Assembly: GCA_032358255.1 (NCBI GenBank) | Contig: JAULBX010026030.1 | Span: 1-53,169 of the forward strand | Direction: 5' to 3' | Length of the DNA: 53,169 nucleotides | From: Heterotrichella gracilis | Lineage: Eukaryota > Sar > Xanthophyceae > Tribonematales > Xanthonemataceae | In this document: positions 22,211 through 33,051 of the stretch, in pieces | Numbering within the stretch: the stretch's first letter is position 1 | Layout of the letters: every line of letters begins with the position of its first letter | The notes under the pieces: model-generated | Told to the model about the DNA's origin: nothing | Seen by the model: only the letters and a program-made list of their open reading frames with translations | Databases searched by the model: none | Position numbers and translations under genes: made by a program

Positions 22211-25200
22211 ATGAAGAAGGCGCTGACGCAGGGGAGGCGTGCGTTGTCTTCCCGGGGATCCCAGCCACTCGATCCAGGGCCAAGCACCTCCACCAGCAAC
22301 AGAAGGTGCGCTGCAGGTGGTGCAGAGGCGTTTTGTTTGCAATTTGAGAGTAGAACCAGGTTGCAACGAGGCGTTGCCTGTGGTTGGCAGGTTGAGGTTC
22401 AGAAGGCGAAGGAGCAAGGCTATTGATGGGTCCAAAGCGGACGAAGATCCTCGCCAGTTTCAGCTAGAATGGGGAATCACGTTGGAGGAGGAGGTGAGCT
22501 GTGCAGGGACACCATACCCACCTGGTTGCTTTGCTTCTTAGCCAGATGTGGAGGTGTAAGACGGTTGCATAGAGCCAAACACCCGAGCAGAACATGCACC
22601 ACTGTCTACTGGGGTGCTGGGATGTCTGCAATCTTACCACTTGTCACATTATTCCACATCTGACTGAGGAGCAGCTGCTTTGCAGCAGTACACCTGTAGG
22701 CAGCACACTGCACAATGCTCACAGACCTTACCATGTGTATCTTTCAGGACAAGAGGCTCCGGCAGTTCCGCGAGGTGCTGAGGGAACTGGGGATCCTGAG
22801 CCCTGTATTTGGTGAGCCCTGAGCTGGTTTTCCTGTTGCTCAGTGGCACTTGAAATATCCCGTGCTTGGCTGCATGTTCAGCAAGTTGACTGGGGCACGC
22901 ATTGGGTGCAGACTATTTCTACTTGCGGAGGTTCCTGCGGGCACGAGGGCATGATGTGGGCAAGGCCAAGGACATGTTTGTCCACCATGTCAAGTTCAGG
23001 GAAGAGCACCAAGTGGAGACCATTCTGGAGGAATTTAAGTTCCCAGAGCGAGACGCGTTCATCGCTGCCTACCCCCAGGGCTACCACAAAACAGACAAGA
23101 TGGTGCGTTGCTGCGCACCCTTTAGGGGCACCAAGGAACAGACAGACAGGGGTGGTGTGCTGCTCTCTTTGCTGCGTACCCTCAGGGGTATCACGGAACA
23201 GACAGGGGTGTACCACAAAATAGGCAAGGTGGTGGGCATGGCGAGGTTTTACTTGGGGGCACTTGGCAGCGGCGTGTGGACAACAAGAGTGCATGGCGTA
23301 TGGCCGCTGGTGGTAAATTGCATCCCAATTGGGGCCCGCATGTGGCTGTGTGTGTAACTGGTGGCGGTGCCGTTGCACTGCAGGGCCGGCCGGTGTACAT
23401 TCAGCACATAGGCCAGATCAACTTCAAGAAGATTCTGGAGATCACCACAGAGGAGAAGATGCTGAGGTTCCACATACAGGAGTACGAGCGGTGCCTCAAG
23501 TTCATCTTCCCGGTGTGCAGCAAGGTTGCGGGGAGGCACATTGAGAAGACGATGGCGGTGTTGGATGTGCGAGGTGAGGGTTGATCTGCGGCGTGCATGG
23601 GGCCGATTGAGTAGTGCATATGCAAATCATGGACAGACCGCATGCAATTTGAGTGGGCGCTTTTGTGATTGGGCACACAGAAATGGATGCATGGGTGCGT
23701 TGAGATGACAGAGGCTGTGCGGGGAAGCCTGTCAAGCATGCAGGGTGAATTAACACAAAAGGCACACAGCCCATAGTTGCATGGCATGGGAATGGACACG
23801 TGGACCACCAGTGCATGGCTGCGTGCTATGAGGACGGGCAGATAATGCATTGTTAAAATCGTGTAATCTTGAGTGGACACACAGGTACAAATCATAGGTG
23901 CATGCAAATGTGAATGGACACACAGGTGGCCTCAAGGTGATGGTGCAGTGGGGAATTGACTGGTATACAACAGTTCCTGGATGCATGCCGATGGCTCATG
24001 TGCACCATCTGCAGGCGTTGGGCTGAAGCACATCACTGGGGACATCAAGCGCCTGGTCCTCAAGATGATGAAGGTCGATTCTGACAACTACCCCGAGACG
24101 CTGGGCAAGACGCTCATCATCAATGCACCCACGGTGTTCAGGATGGTGTTCAACATGTTCAAGCCTGCGCTGGATGTGCGCACCCAGGCCAAGATTGAGG
24201 TACAGTCCCTGAACCCTAAGCCCTTAACCCTAAATCTCAAGCCCCAAACTCTAAACAGTATCTGCATGGCAGCTGGTGGTCAGGTAGCTCCATATGGTCA
24301 TGATGCAGCCATGGTTAGTAGTGATAAGGCGCATGGAGCGGACATGGTACCTAGGTGCATGCATCCCATCATACAACAAATTTGGCAGTCAACCGTATGC
24401 ACACGGTGCCACATAGTTATATCCTCACAGTGCGTGAGGACCTGCGCCTGAAGGTCCTCAGCATCCAGGATAATCGGTCCTCGATATGCCTGCATACGTG
24501 TATTGTTAGTGGTGTACAGGTGCTCGGGATGAATTACAAATACTTTCTTTTTTGTTATTGAAAAGAACTAAGCTAGTGGTAGGTATGAATACCATGTAGC
24601 TGATCGGAGGTAGGTGTGAGATTACATAAATGTAATCAATTGTTAAGAAATGGTATGATTGCATAAATGGATCATTTTTGTCAATGCTCATGTCTGTTGT
24701 GGCTTGCAGGTGCTTGGGACCAGCTACCACGACGCCCTGTTCAGGTACATCGACCCAAAAAACGTGCTGGAGTATATGGGCGGCAAGTCCAAGGGCACGC
24801 TGGTGGACGACCTGGGCCCATGGAACGACCCAGAGCTGGTGGCGGAGGTCACACGCGAGTATGACTTCAGGGTGAAGCGGGCGCAGGCAGCGGATCACAC
24901 CACGGAGTCGGACGGGGACTACAACGGTCCCAGCGATGCAGACATGGGTGGGTTGGGTGGGTGGTTGTGTGCGTTGCAGCACGGCTGCCGGGTTAGCAGT
25001 TACACCTGTAATGTACTGCATATTTCAAGGCATTGGTGCTGACCATTTACCATGTGCGATTTGCTTGTCTAGGTCTTTTGGCATCTCTTTTACCATTCCT
25101 GAATGTTACAAAGGTGTAGATTTCTTGCAAGCAGCGCACCCATTGTTGCCCTAACATAGGTTTTGGTGTGTGGCATGAGTGCCTGTGCTTGCCATCTTGA

Positions 25201-26868
25201 CCGCTTTGTGGTGTGCACGCAGCAGAATCTGAGTCGGACTTCACAGATGCAGAGAGGAGTAATCGCACCCCCCGAGGGGGTTATGCAGCCTGTAAGTACA
25301 GCTATTTGCAGCGCAGACTGATCAGGCAACTAATCCTCACATACTCCAGGCAATGCCAGTTCTCCCCTTACATTTGATCTCTTTTACTCACTCTGTTGGG
25401 GGCTAGCATGCACTTGGTGGTACAGCAGCCCATTTTGCGGCCTTGGCTTTTGTTTTCTTCTCTGTGGGTTCAAAAGCAACCTGTCATTTGGACGGATTGT
25501 GCAATCTGCTTTTTTTAGTTGTCATGGAACGTGGAATCTGTGATTTACATGTTTATGCATTGCAGACACGGATGATGAGGCGTACTACTCCCCCAAGTCT
25601 GGCAACTCCTTCAGCAGCGCGCTGTCTGTGGTCAGCAGGAGCGGGAGCCTGGTGGACTCCGACTCAGATGCCAGCCCATCAGCCACGCCGCTGGCAACGC
25701 CCACGCCCACGCCTGGAACACGGGTAAGCAGAGCAACATGCATGCACTGAACCTTGACCCAAAAGTGAAGTAGGCATTGTTCCTTGCTGATTCGTGCCTG
25801 TTGCAAACACGTGTACGATTGGTCCTGACCCATTTTCCACATGCTGTCAAGGTCTTGAACCAATGTGTGGTTTCCCCCAGGACACCAGCAAGGTGGTGAT
25901 TGGCAGCATGGTGGCGGACGTCAGTGACGATGCACTGGCGGCACGGCACTTGAAGCTACCTGCTGTTGGTAAGCAATACTGGTGGAGGGTTTCAGTTTTA
26001 TGAAGCTTCCTGTGTAGTGAGCCATTCATGCTGTGGGTTCTTAGTCTATGGTTGAAACTGCCTGCTGTCGGTGGGCGGCTGTTAGGGGTTTTGGGTGAAG
26101 CTGCCTGCTGTGGGTGAGCCACAAGCATGCATTTCCATTTAATCCTCTGGGATCACGCTGTCAAGCCCACACGCGCCGGTACTTTGAAGTGCCCAGTACT
26201 GAACCCCTGGTGTTCATCGTAAAGCCACACTTGCAGCACCTGTGCCTTGACCATCCCCGTAAATGAAACTTGGGAATGTTTGTATAGAGTAATTACATGT
26301 TTGTATAAAAAAGAGGACTCGACTGCTGTGTCGCTTGCTTGCAGCTCGAGTGCAGGCCCTGGAGAAGCAGCTGGTCAAGCTGCAGCCGGGCCTGGAGCAC
26401 ACCTTGGGCCACCGCCACGCGCGCAAGCCCATTGGCAGCGGCACCCTCATGGACCGGGTGGAGGCGCTGGAGGATGCAATGGAGGTCATGGTCAAGGCAC
26501 AGGTGAGGGCGACAGGCCGGGATATGATTACATTTCATTGTGCATTCAATCATGTGCTGGGGGGCACATCTCTATAGCATCTTGGGGATTCATCGTACCA
26601 GCGCCTGCCAGTGGAGATTACAATTTGGAGTTGCGTGTCATCGCTTATTGGCTGTGCTCTGCATCAGCGTGATTGTATGCAGCAGTGTCTCATATGGTGA
26701 GATGAGGAGCGTAGTCATTTGGGTTAATAATTTTATTGCACCAGCACCTGATGCGTGGGTCACTGCGTGCAGGAGGTGCAGTTGCAGGAGACGCAAAGGC
26801 TGCGGGATGCAGCTGGCCCCGCCAACGCCCCAGCTGCATCGCTGTGCGGCTGCTGCACGGTCATGTGA
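22211..26868 (+). CDS. Sec14-like phosphatidylinositol transfer protein with CaaX end
   Basis: Exons: 22211-22305, 22391-22493, 22748-22811, 22912-23102, 23384-23573, 24015-24199, 24710-24947, 25223-25291, 25566-25723, 25881-25968, 26345-26502, 26773-26868 (TGA), giving 544 residues. The ATG at 22211 opens a basic N-terminus. The CRAL-TRIO N-terminal helix bundle covers about 60-115 (YFYLRRFLRARGHDV), and the lipid-binding CRAL-TRIO lobe about 150-320 (GRPVYIQHIGQINF, VFRMVFNMFKPALD, VLEYMGG). An acidic, Ser/Pro-rich linker follows, then a coiled coil at about 460-513. The protein ends CGCCTVM, which fits a CaaX prenylation box (CTVM) with further cysteines. Sec14 proteins exchange phosphatidylinositol and phosphatidylcholine and stimulate PI kinases. 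The CaaX end suggests membrane anchoring, unlike plant SFH proteins that end in a nodulin domain. Confidence 0.92.
23070..23241 (+). repeat. Ladder of exon-end copies
   Basis: The end of the exon at 23102 (TACCACAAAACAGACAAG then donor) is echoed at 23118-23155 and 23178-23240. The best-preserved block, TACCACAAAATAGGCAAGGT, starts at 23211, an offset of 129. Confidence 0.7.
24510..24735 (+). repeat. Duplicated acceptor/exon start, offset 190
   Basis: The acceptor and exon start at 24707-24724 (CAGGTGCTTGGGACCAGCTA) has an imperfect copy at 24517-24534 with an intact CAG. Translated in frame, the copy reads VLGMNY against VLGTSY in the exon. Confidence 0.55.
25219..25226 (+). other. Tandem NAGNAG acceptor
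   Basis: The sequence GCAGCAG gives acceptors 3 nt apart (first exon base 25223 or 25226); both keep the frame and differ by one codon. Confidence 0.55.
25950..26120 (+). repeat. Four-copy ladder of an exon end with donor
   Basis: TGAAGCTACCTGCTGTTGGT at 25951 is the true exon end with its donor. Imperfect copies follow at 26001, 26053 and 26096, spaced 50, 52 and 43 bp, and each keeps a GT at or near the donor position. Confidence 0.85.
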
Positions 26869-28819
26869 TGGCACCCTGCGAGGACAGAAATAAACGCGAG
26901 CTGGTGCCGGTCATGCTGGTGTATTTTGGTTTGAATCTGGTTGGTTGCCGCAACAGGCATATTGCTTGCAGTGTTTGCTTTGCACGGCTGCAAGGCAGCA
27001 TCTGATTGAGGCCCATCCGCCATCCGCAGTGTGAGCATCAAGAATTATTCTTTTCCATTCTATTTGGGCAGTGACTTGGGTCCCACTGCACGTGGTCCTA
27101 ACAGTTGGTGCCATTCTCACCAACTTTTTTTGTGTCAGGCTGAGATGCCATCAGGTGGCTCATGCGGTCTGGGGGCATACACGCCCTGTGAACGAAGTAG
27201 TATATGCATGTATATATGCAGTAGTCGGTATGCCACGCGCTCCTGAAGCAAGGCAGCCTTGACACGCGCGGTATGTACATCACTACCAGCAGCACTGGTC
27301 ACAAGGGGTAATCCACTTCACTGCCTGATAGTGTCGCCGCTGTAAAGTGGTTTTTTGTGCAACAGTGCGCAATAGTTTGTTGCCCAAATGCGGACCCCAG
27401 GCCTTGTGCGAGGTCAATCAGAACCAATTTGTTCCAATGGTGCAAAGGCACGAGAATGTCCCCACTGGGTGTTACAGAGGTGACTAAGCTTGATCTGTAG
27501 GAATCGAGTCAACCCCAATGTTGCCAACCCTCAATTGGAGCAGAAAACACCCGATGCTTCTAGCTGGCTGCTTTGTCGCTCAGACCGTTGTGTTTCGTCT
27601 GCTTGTGGCGGTGCTTGCTGCCTCCAGAGGGCACCGCTGGGGTGTGAGGGTGCGCAATGTCTTCTTCACTTGTCTTCACCAGCCCGCAATACCCTGCAGG
27701 TGTATGTGTACACTGTCGTGAGGGATGGACCCCTGAACCTTGCAAGAGCCTGGCAGCAGCTTTCTTGCCTTGTAAGCAGCAGCCCAGCAGGGGGTAGCTG
27801 CCATGCATTGCAGGGGTTGCAGGTTGGGGTCCTCTTAAAGACGATACAATGGCCCATCCAGTCACAGTGGAGACCACGCGCGCTTCTATTCAGACCCAGT
27901 AACAAGCTTTGCAAGGCAACACTTGCACGTTGACCCAGATGAGGCTCCTCTCGCAGGCCTATTTTGTCGTTAGTACAAGGCTTGCTTGTTGGAATGCAGT
28001 GCATTCTATGCACGTACCGTCCCAGACGTCTGGAAACGCTGTGCTCCTGGCATACTCGTGTTGCACTATGTGGTGCTCAGAGGCTTCAATGAGCTTGTCA
28101 GTGTCGAAGTGGCCTGACATGATCCCCAGAAACCAGACAGGCGTGGCTCATAGCACGGCCATCACCATCGACCGTCGTGTCCTGCCGTTGACTAAGGACA
28201 TGCCGGGGGAACAGCAACGGTGCCGTCGAGTATTAGAGTCGCTAAACCCAGCAAGAGCTTGTTCTACCCTAAGTGGCGTCCACGAGAAGTGATAAACTTG
28301 AGTCTACCACATATGCATGCATGTGGCTGTGTCTACAACATACATGCCAAGCCTTGACGCCAGTTCTCAACAAGAACGTTTCAGGAAAGTGTCACTGCTG
28401 CGTCCCAGCCACATAGCAAGCGTCACATACAGTACTGGCGGTGTATCGCCTATTTAATATAGGTTAAAAGGTGAGGAAGGTCCCTGTAAGTGGGTGGTAT
28501 ATCATTCTCCATATTGTTCTCCATATATGCGTGTGGTCCGACCGCGGACTTGACAAGTTCTTTGCCGCCCAAAACGCTGCTATGTGGGCAAAATGGTGCA
28601 TTGCAAGTAAACCAACGGTGCACCCCTCTCAAATGACTATAGGGGCTATCTACTTGACACCCACCCACTTCACTCCTGCGAAAGCATGCATGCATGACTG
28701 ATAGGCACCCGACGTAACCCTGGGCGGGCCGTGTCCCTGTAGCTGTTCAGCGGTGTCTATTGCAGCCTAAGCTGCGTTTTCCGTGGCTAGGCGTCGCTGT
28801 TGGGAAGCGTAGCGCTGGG
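26869..28819. other. Intergenic region, no gene recognised
   Basis: Both strands were read. Open frames such as 27490-27933 (+) and 27560-27877 (-) overlap each other and show no domain. No tRNA-like B-box, terminal repeat or transposase motif was seen. The right end should hold the promoter of the SET-domain gene. Confidence 0.4.
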
Positions 28820-31800
28820 ATGGGTGTGCCAGTGGGGGCCATGCAGGGGCATGCCATGCGAGGGCGTTTGGGGCGTGGAGGAGGGTGGAAGGTCCTTGCA
28901 ATCGCAGCCTTCCTCAGATACGCCATCTTCGTGCACTGTAGGCAGGAACTGACTGGCGCCGAGGAGCATCTGCTCCAGCACTTGCAAGACAACGGGGCAA
29001 AGGTGGGTGGTACTGCGTTCCTCAGTCCCTTGTCCCTGCCTACAGGCCTCCCAGCAGTACAGCAGATCAGCATTCTTGTTCCTTCCAGCCTTCGCTGTAG
29101 TAGCCGATGAAGTCTGCAAGCGTGGGTGGCAGTCTTGTTCCTTCCAGTCTGCAAGCGTGGGTGGCAGTCTTGTTCCTTCCAGCCTTTGCTGTAGTAGCCG
29201 AGGAAGTCTGCAAGGTCCATGGCTGCGAAAGTGTTATAGGTGGTAGTAGATTGTGGTTGGCATGAAATCGATCTTGCAGCCCGCTATATCACAGACCCCC
29301 GCCCAACACCGTTGACTCATAACGGACCTTGCGCAACCCAGTGTATTGCCTGGCGCAGGTTGGGTACACCATAGGCTATGCCTGCGACAACTGCACGAGG
29401 GGAGCCATCGCCTCGCAAGACTACGAGGTACTGGCGCACCTCCACCTCACAGCCTGTGCACCCTTACATACAGCCAGCCTCACTGAGACCCTGACAGGGC
29501 CTTGTTAGGCCTTGGTGCACTGAAAGGCGCACAAATGCACAGCAGGGCCAGGCTCCAAAGCAAAATACCTGCTACATGAACCCTTGCCTGCACGCCCACT
29601 GTAGCCCACCACCACCACATCCCCGGCCCCCCCTCCACCACACCACCACCACCACCACCACTCCTCCCATCCACCCACCCAACCACCACCATGTTCATCA
29701 ACCACCACCACTGGCACCACCCCGCAGGCAGGCGACACCATCTTCATGCTCCCCAACCACCTGTCCATCGACCTGGGCCCCATGACCACCTACGATGCAT
29801 CCACAGTGGAGCTCCTGAGGCGCATGCACAAGGAGCCGGGGTTCAACGCCACCTATGCCGCGTGGTGGGCCACGGTGCCGCCACCTGGCGGCCTGCTCAC
29901 GCCCTGGACCTTAAACCCTAAGCAGGTGGAGGAGCTGCAGTCGGCGTTCATGGTGGGTGGCGGAGTCCTACACCCTGAAACCCTAAATTCTAGGACCCTA
30001 GGCATGCACAAGGAGGAGCCGGGGTGCACAGGCCACCATTCAACACCCGGGTGGCAGGCACCCTAAAACCTTTAACCCTGAAACCCTAAACCCTTATGCT
30101 GCACGAGGTGGAGGCGCTGCACCCATCGTCCATGACTGTCAACCCTAAGACCCTAAGAAGCTTGTAACAGTGTAAACTTGAAGCCTCGTATGGACCTCAA
30201 CAGGATCCGCCTGTGCCTCGCAGGCCAAGTATGTGCGCCGGCAGGTGGATGCGGCACAAGCGGTGTTTGAGGGGAGGGCGCCCAACACCCAGGCGCTGCG
30301 GGACATACTTGGTGGGGACTACGTCAGCTGGGAGCAGTTCTGCTACCTGGTTGGGATGGTACGTGAACTGCCATGAATCCACTGATTTCATTTGATCAAA
30401 CGCTTGTTATTTCTTTACATGTGTTAATTCTTTTCAGACAATATGTGCATGGTGATTTGCTAGAAGAAAGTCCCCGTTTGTTTGAAGGTGCACTGAATCT
30501 GACATTGTGTTCGCGATGTTGTCTTTGCAACTGGGAGCAATTGCGCTACCTGATGAGGATATAGAAAATCAGTGACACATCATTTCCGCCCTGCAGGTAT
30601 CCTCCCAAAGCATCTCCTAGTGGGAGTACATTTATGGCACCCCCTGGTACATTTTTGGCATCTCCTAGTGGGATGGTCATTTGCATTGATGATGCTGGTG
30701 GTAAATGGCCAATTCTGGAGAGGTGCAGACACCACCTCAAAACCGTTTTCTGAAACCCATTTTGTGATATCATTAAGGTTATGCCATCCCATTTTCCCCC
30801 CGGGGCTGCAGGTTGCCTCCCATGGCATCTCCTGGTGGGAGCGCATCGATGGCTCCCTTAACACATTCACGTGGATGGAGCCAGCTAACGACGGGCAAGA
30901 AGAGGGGCCAATGCATCTTCGAAACCCTTTTAAATCCTGTCCGTAACCCCTTGTAAAATCTTAGTAAGGTGAACATCTCAAAGTCCCCCGCCCTCCCCCC
31001 AACCCAGGTTGCCTCCCATAGCATCTCCTGGTGGGAGCGCATTGATGGCGTCGTCAAGACATTCACGTACATGATGCCGGTGGTGGAGCTGGCCAACCAC
31101 GGGCATGACAAGGTGGAAAATGCGGTGCGGGAGGAGTCGTTCGTGGGTGGAAACTTCACGTACAAGGCTGTGCGGAGCATACGCAAGGGGGAGGAGGTGA
31201 GGGTGGATGAGAGGGGGGCCACATGCGGGTGTGGGTGGGTGGGCTGCTGTTACGCTTGGGTTTCTGTGTTACAGAGAGCCAGTTATTTTATCCCAGTCAG
31301 TGGACCATTGTATTTGGTAAAATTCTGGCTGGCTGCAACCTGCGTTCACAAATCGTACTGGTTCACAATTGCACCGGTACTGCAACCTGCATTCACAAAT
31401 CGTAAACCCTAAAACCGTAAACCCTAAACCTAAACCCTAAAACCCTAAACAGTTCACTATTGCACAGGTACTGCAACCTGTGTTCACAGATTGTCAGCTA
31501 TCCAGCTGCCCCAACAGATTTATGATTCGATCATTTCCAACTGGCATTTAATGGCAATTTGCAGCTGTCATTCAACCGCCCCACACCCTATTGCTACCCA
31601 CATTGTGTGGCACATGGTACTCACCTTCCCCCCTGCACCACACTGCGCACATCCCATGTCATCCACACCGTCACAATCCCCCACAGCACCCACCCGCGGC
31701 CGCAGAACCGCCAGGACTACATCCGCAAACCCTTAACCCCAATCCCAAAACGCAGATCCGCCAGGACTACATACGCAACTTCCTGCAGCGCAACGACAAC

Positions 31801-32497
31801 GCCTTTATGTGGTACGGGTTTGTGCACGACGTGGAGCCGCCCCTGCTGTGCGTGGCTGACAGGTGGAACTTTGACCCCCGCACCGACACCTATGACAAGA
31901 TCAAGGCCTACCCCAAGGATGATGCGGAGTACGGTAAGTCCAAATCCCTCTTTAGGGTTTCAAGTTGCCCCTGGTAAATGAACCTGATCGCCAAGCTTGT
32001 CAGCGCACCACCACCAAAGCCATGCCACTCGCCACAGGCTTGACCCTGGCTGTTTCGTACCCTGAGTAAGGGTCTAGCACCCTGCTTGGCCACCAGACAC
32101 TGGGCCCCTGAACACACACCTGGCCTCCCTCCCACTACCAATGAAGAAAACTTGCTGGGCGCTGGCACTGACACTTGGCAGGGAGACGATTCAAATGCCT
32201 TTCAAAACCCCTGCCAACCTGCTCCCCACCTCGAGGAAATTTTCACCCACCCACCCACCGACCCAAATCCCCTCCCTTGCAGACCTGCTTTCCCCCTCCA
32301 TGGCCAAAAGGGAGCTCAAGAGGCTGACCGCCAGGCTGGCGATATTCCCCACCACCCGCCACCACGACCAGGTGCTGCTGGCTGCCGGCACCGCTACCTG
32401 GCAGGACGCCATGGTGCTGCGCATGCGCATCAAGCGCAAGCAGGCGATCGAGTACAACATCGCCAAGCTGAAGGCCATGCTGGAGAGGGAGCTGTAG
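28820..32497 (+). CDS. SET-domain lysine methyltransferase, Rubisco LSMT/SETD type
   Basis: Exons: 28820-29002, 29359-29427, 29728-29952, 30224-30358, 31008-31196, 31756-31933, 32283-32497 (TAG), giving 397 residues. The ATG at 28820 is the first in-frame ATG; the N-terminus is basic with one hydrophobic stretch (VLAIAAFLRYAIFVHC) that could be a signal or an anchor. The split SET order of the LSMT/SETD3 class is visible: an HLLQHLQDNGAK helix, TRGAIASQDYEAGDTIF (SET-N), a helical insert, then a SET-C part with MPVVELANHG in place of the usual L-N-H-S, the IRKGEE turn and FMWYGFV. The family methylates protein lysines using S-adenosylmethionine; the substrate cannot be read from sequence. Introns 3, 4 and 5 carry many junction copies, so exon choice there should be checked against cDNA. 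Confidence 0.85.
29070..29215 (+). repeat. Tandem repeat in SET-gene intron 1
   Basis: Blocks CTTGTTCCTTCCAG (29078, 29127, 29169), TCTGCAAGCGTGGGTGGCAG (two copies) and CTGTAGTAGCCG-GAAGTCTG (two copies) alternate. Several copies end in a pyrimidine-rich CCAG resembling an acceptor. Confidence 0.8.
29822..30040 (+). repeat. Internal exon segment copied into the next intron, offset 180
   Basis: GCATGCACAAGGAGCCGGGG at 29822 in SET exon 3 recurs at 30002 in the intron with one extra GAG, and TTCAAC follows in both. Confidence 0.75.
30061..30096 (+). repeat. Telomere-like CCCTAAA pieces
   Basis: Several CCCTAAA-type units lie in SET intron 3, with further pieces at 29966-30000 and 30138-30158. 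Confidence 0.6.
30326..31070 (+). repeat. Repeated junction units in SET intron 4, period about 200
   Basis: The end of exon 4 (CTGGGAGCAGTTCTGCTACC, 30328) is copied at 30531. The start of exon 5 (CAG|GTTGCCTCCCA, 31005-31018) is copied at 30809 and more loosely at 30594. The copy at 30812 is closely similar for about 65 bp; the one at 30597 is worse. Spacings are 203, 215 and 196 bp. Confidence 0.85.
31330..31500 (+). repeat. Intron repeat with telomere-like core
   Basis: Three copies of CTGCAACCTG-GTTCACA (31335, 31380, 31471) flank a run of CCCTAAA units at 31403-31450 inside SET intron 5. Confidence 0.8.
31701..31780 (+). repeat. Duplicated acceptor/exon start, offset 50
   Basis: CGCAG|ATCCGCCAGGACTAC at 31751 (start of SET exon 6) is preceded by CGCAGAACCGCCAGGACTAC at 31701. 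Both have a usable AG. The downstream site is chosen because the frame after the upstream copy meets a stop. Confidence 0.8.
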
Positions 32498-33051
32498 CAT
32501 GCAGGGGGGTAACAGTACATAGATGAGGAGGGGTAGAGGCATTGGGAAAGGTGGAAGGGAGATGGCGCTGCGCGGCTTTCAAGGTCCACGTAAGCTTTTA
32601 TCTAATGAGGCAGAGCGCAAAGGTGGTGGGCATGCGCACCATGCCTAGGGCGCAAGCAGGTGGTCGCTATCTTATTTTTTCACATAATAATTACAGTTTT
32701 GCCACAGACAATCCACCAGGACATTAATTATTTTTATTGCAACACTATTTGTGCCCACGGCCATGCATGGGCAGCCCATTCGTTTGGAACAGCAACACTT
32801 ACTTGCTTGAAGTGCTAACGATGCTTGCAACTCGGAATCAGTCACATGTCGCTGCAGCGAATATTGAGTCAATTAACTTATATTATTTGCAGTGATTTCA
32901 TAGATCACACAGGTACAAAAATCAACTGCTCAATGGTGCGAGAAATGGAAAAGCCTACCTAGCAATACAAATTCCCTGAACGCACTCAGTAAACTGCTCA
33001 AACTCACATCCACTCCATATTTTACCCCCCCCTACTCCCTGCATCCCTCCA
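32498..33051. other. Convergent intergenic region
   Basis: Lies between the stop codons of the SET gene (+) and the transporter gene (-), so it holds both 3' UTRs. No other feature was seen. Confidence 0.5.

Noticed and set aside
29070..29215. Extra SET-gene exon in the intron-1 repeat
   Set aside because: Several acceptor-like CCAG sites exist, but the frame from exon 1 joins directly and sensibly to 29359.
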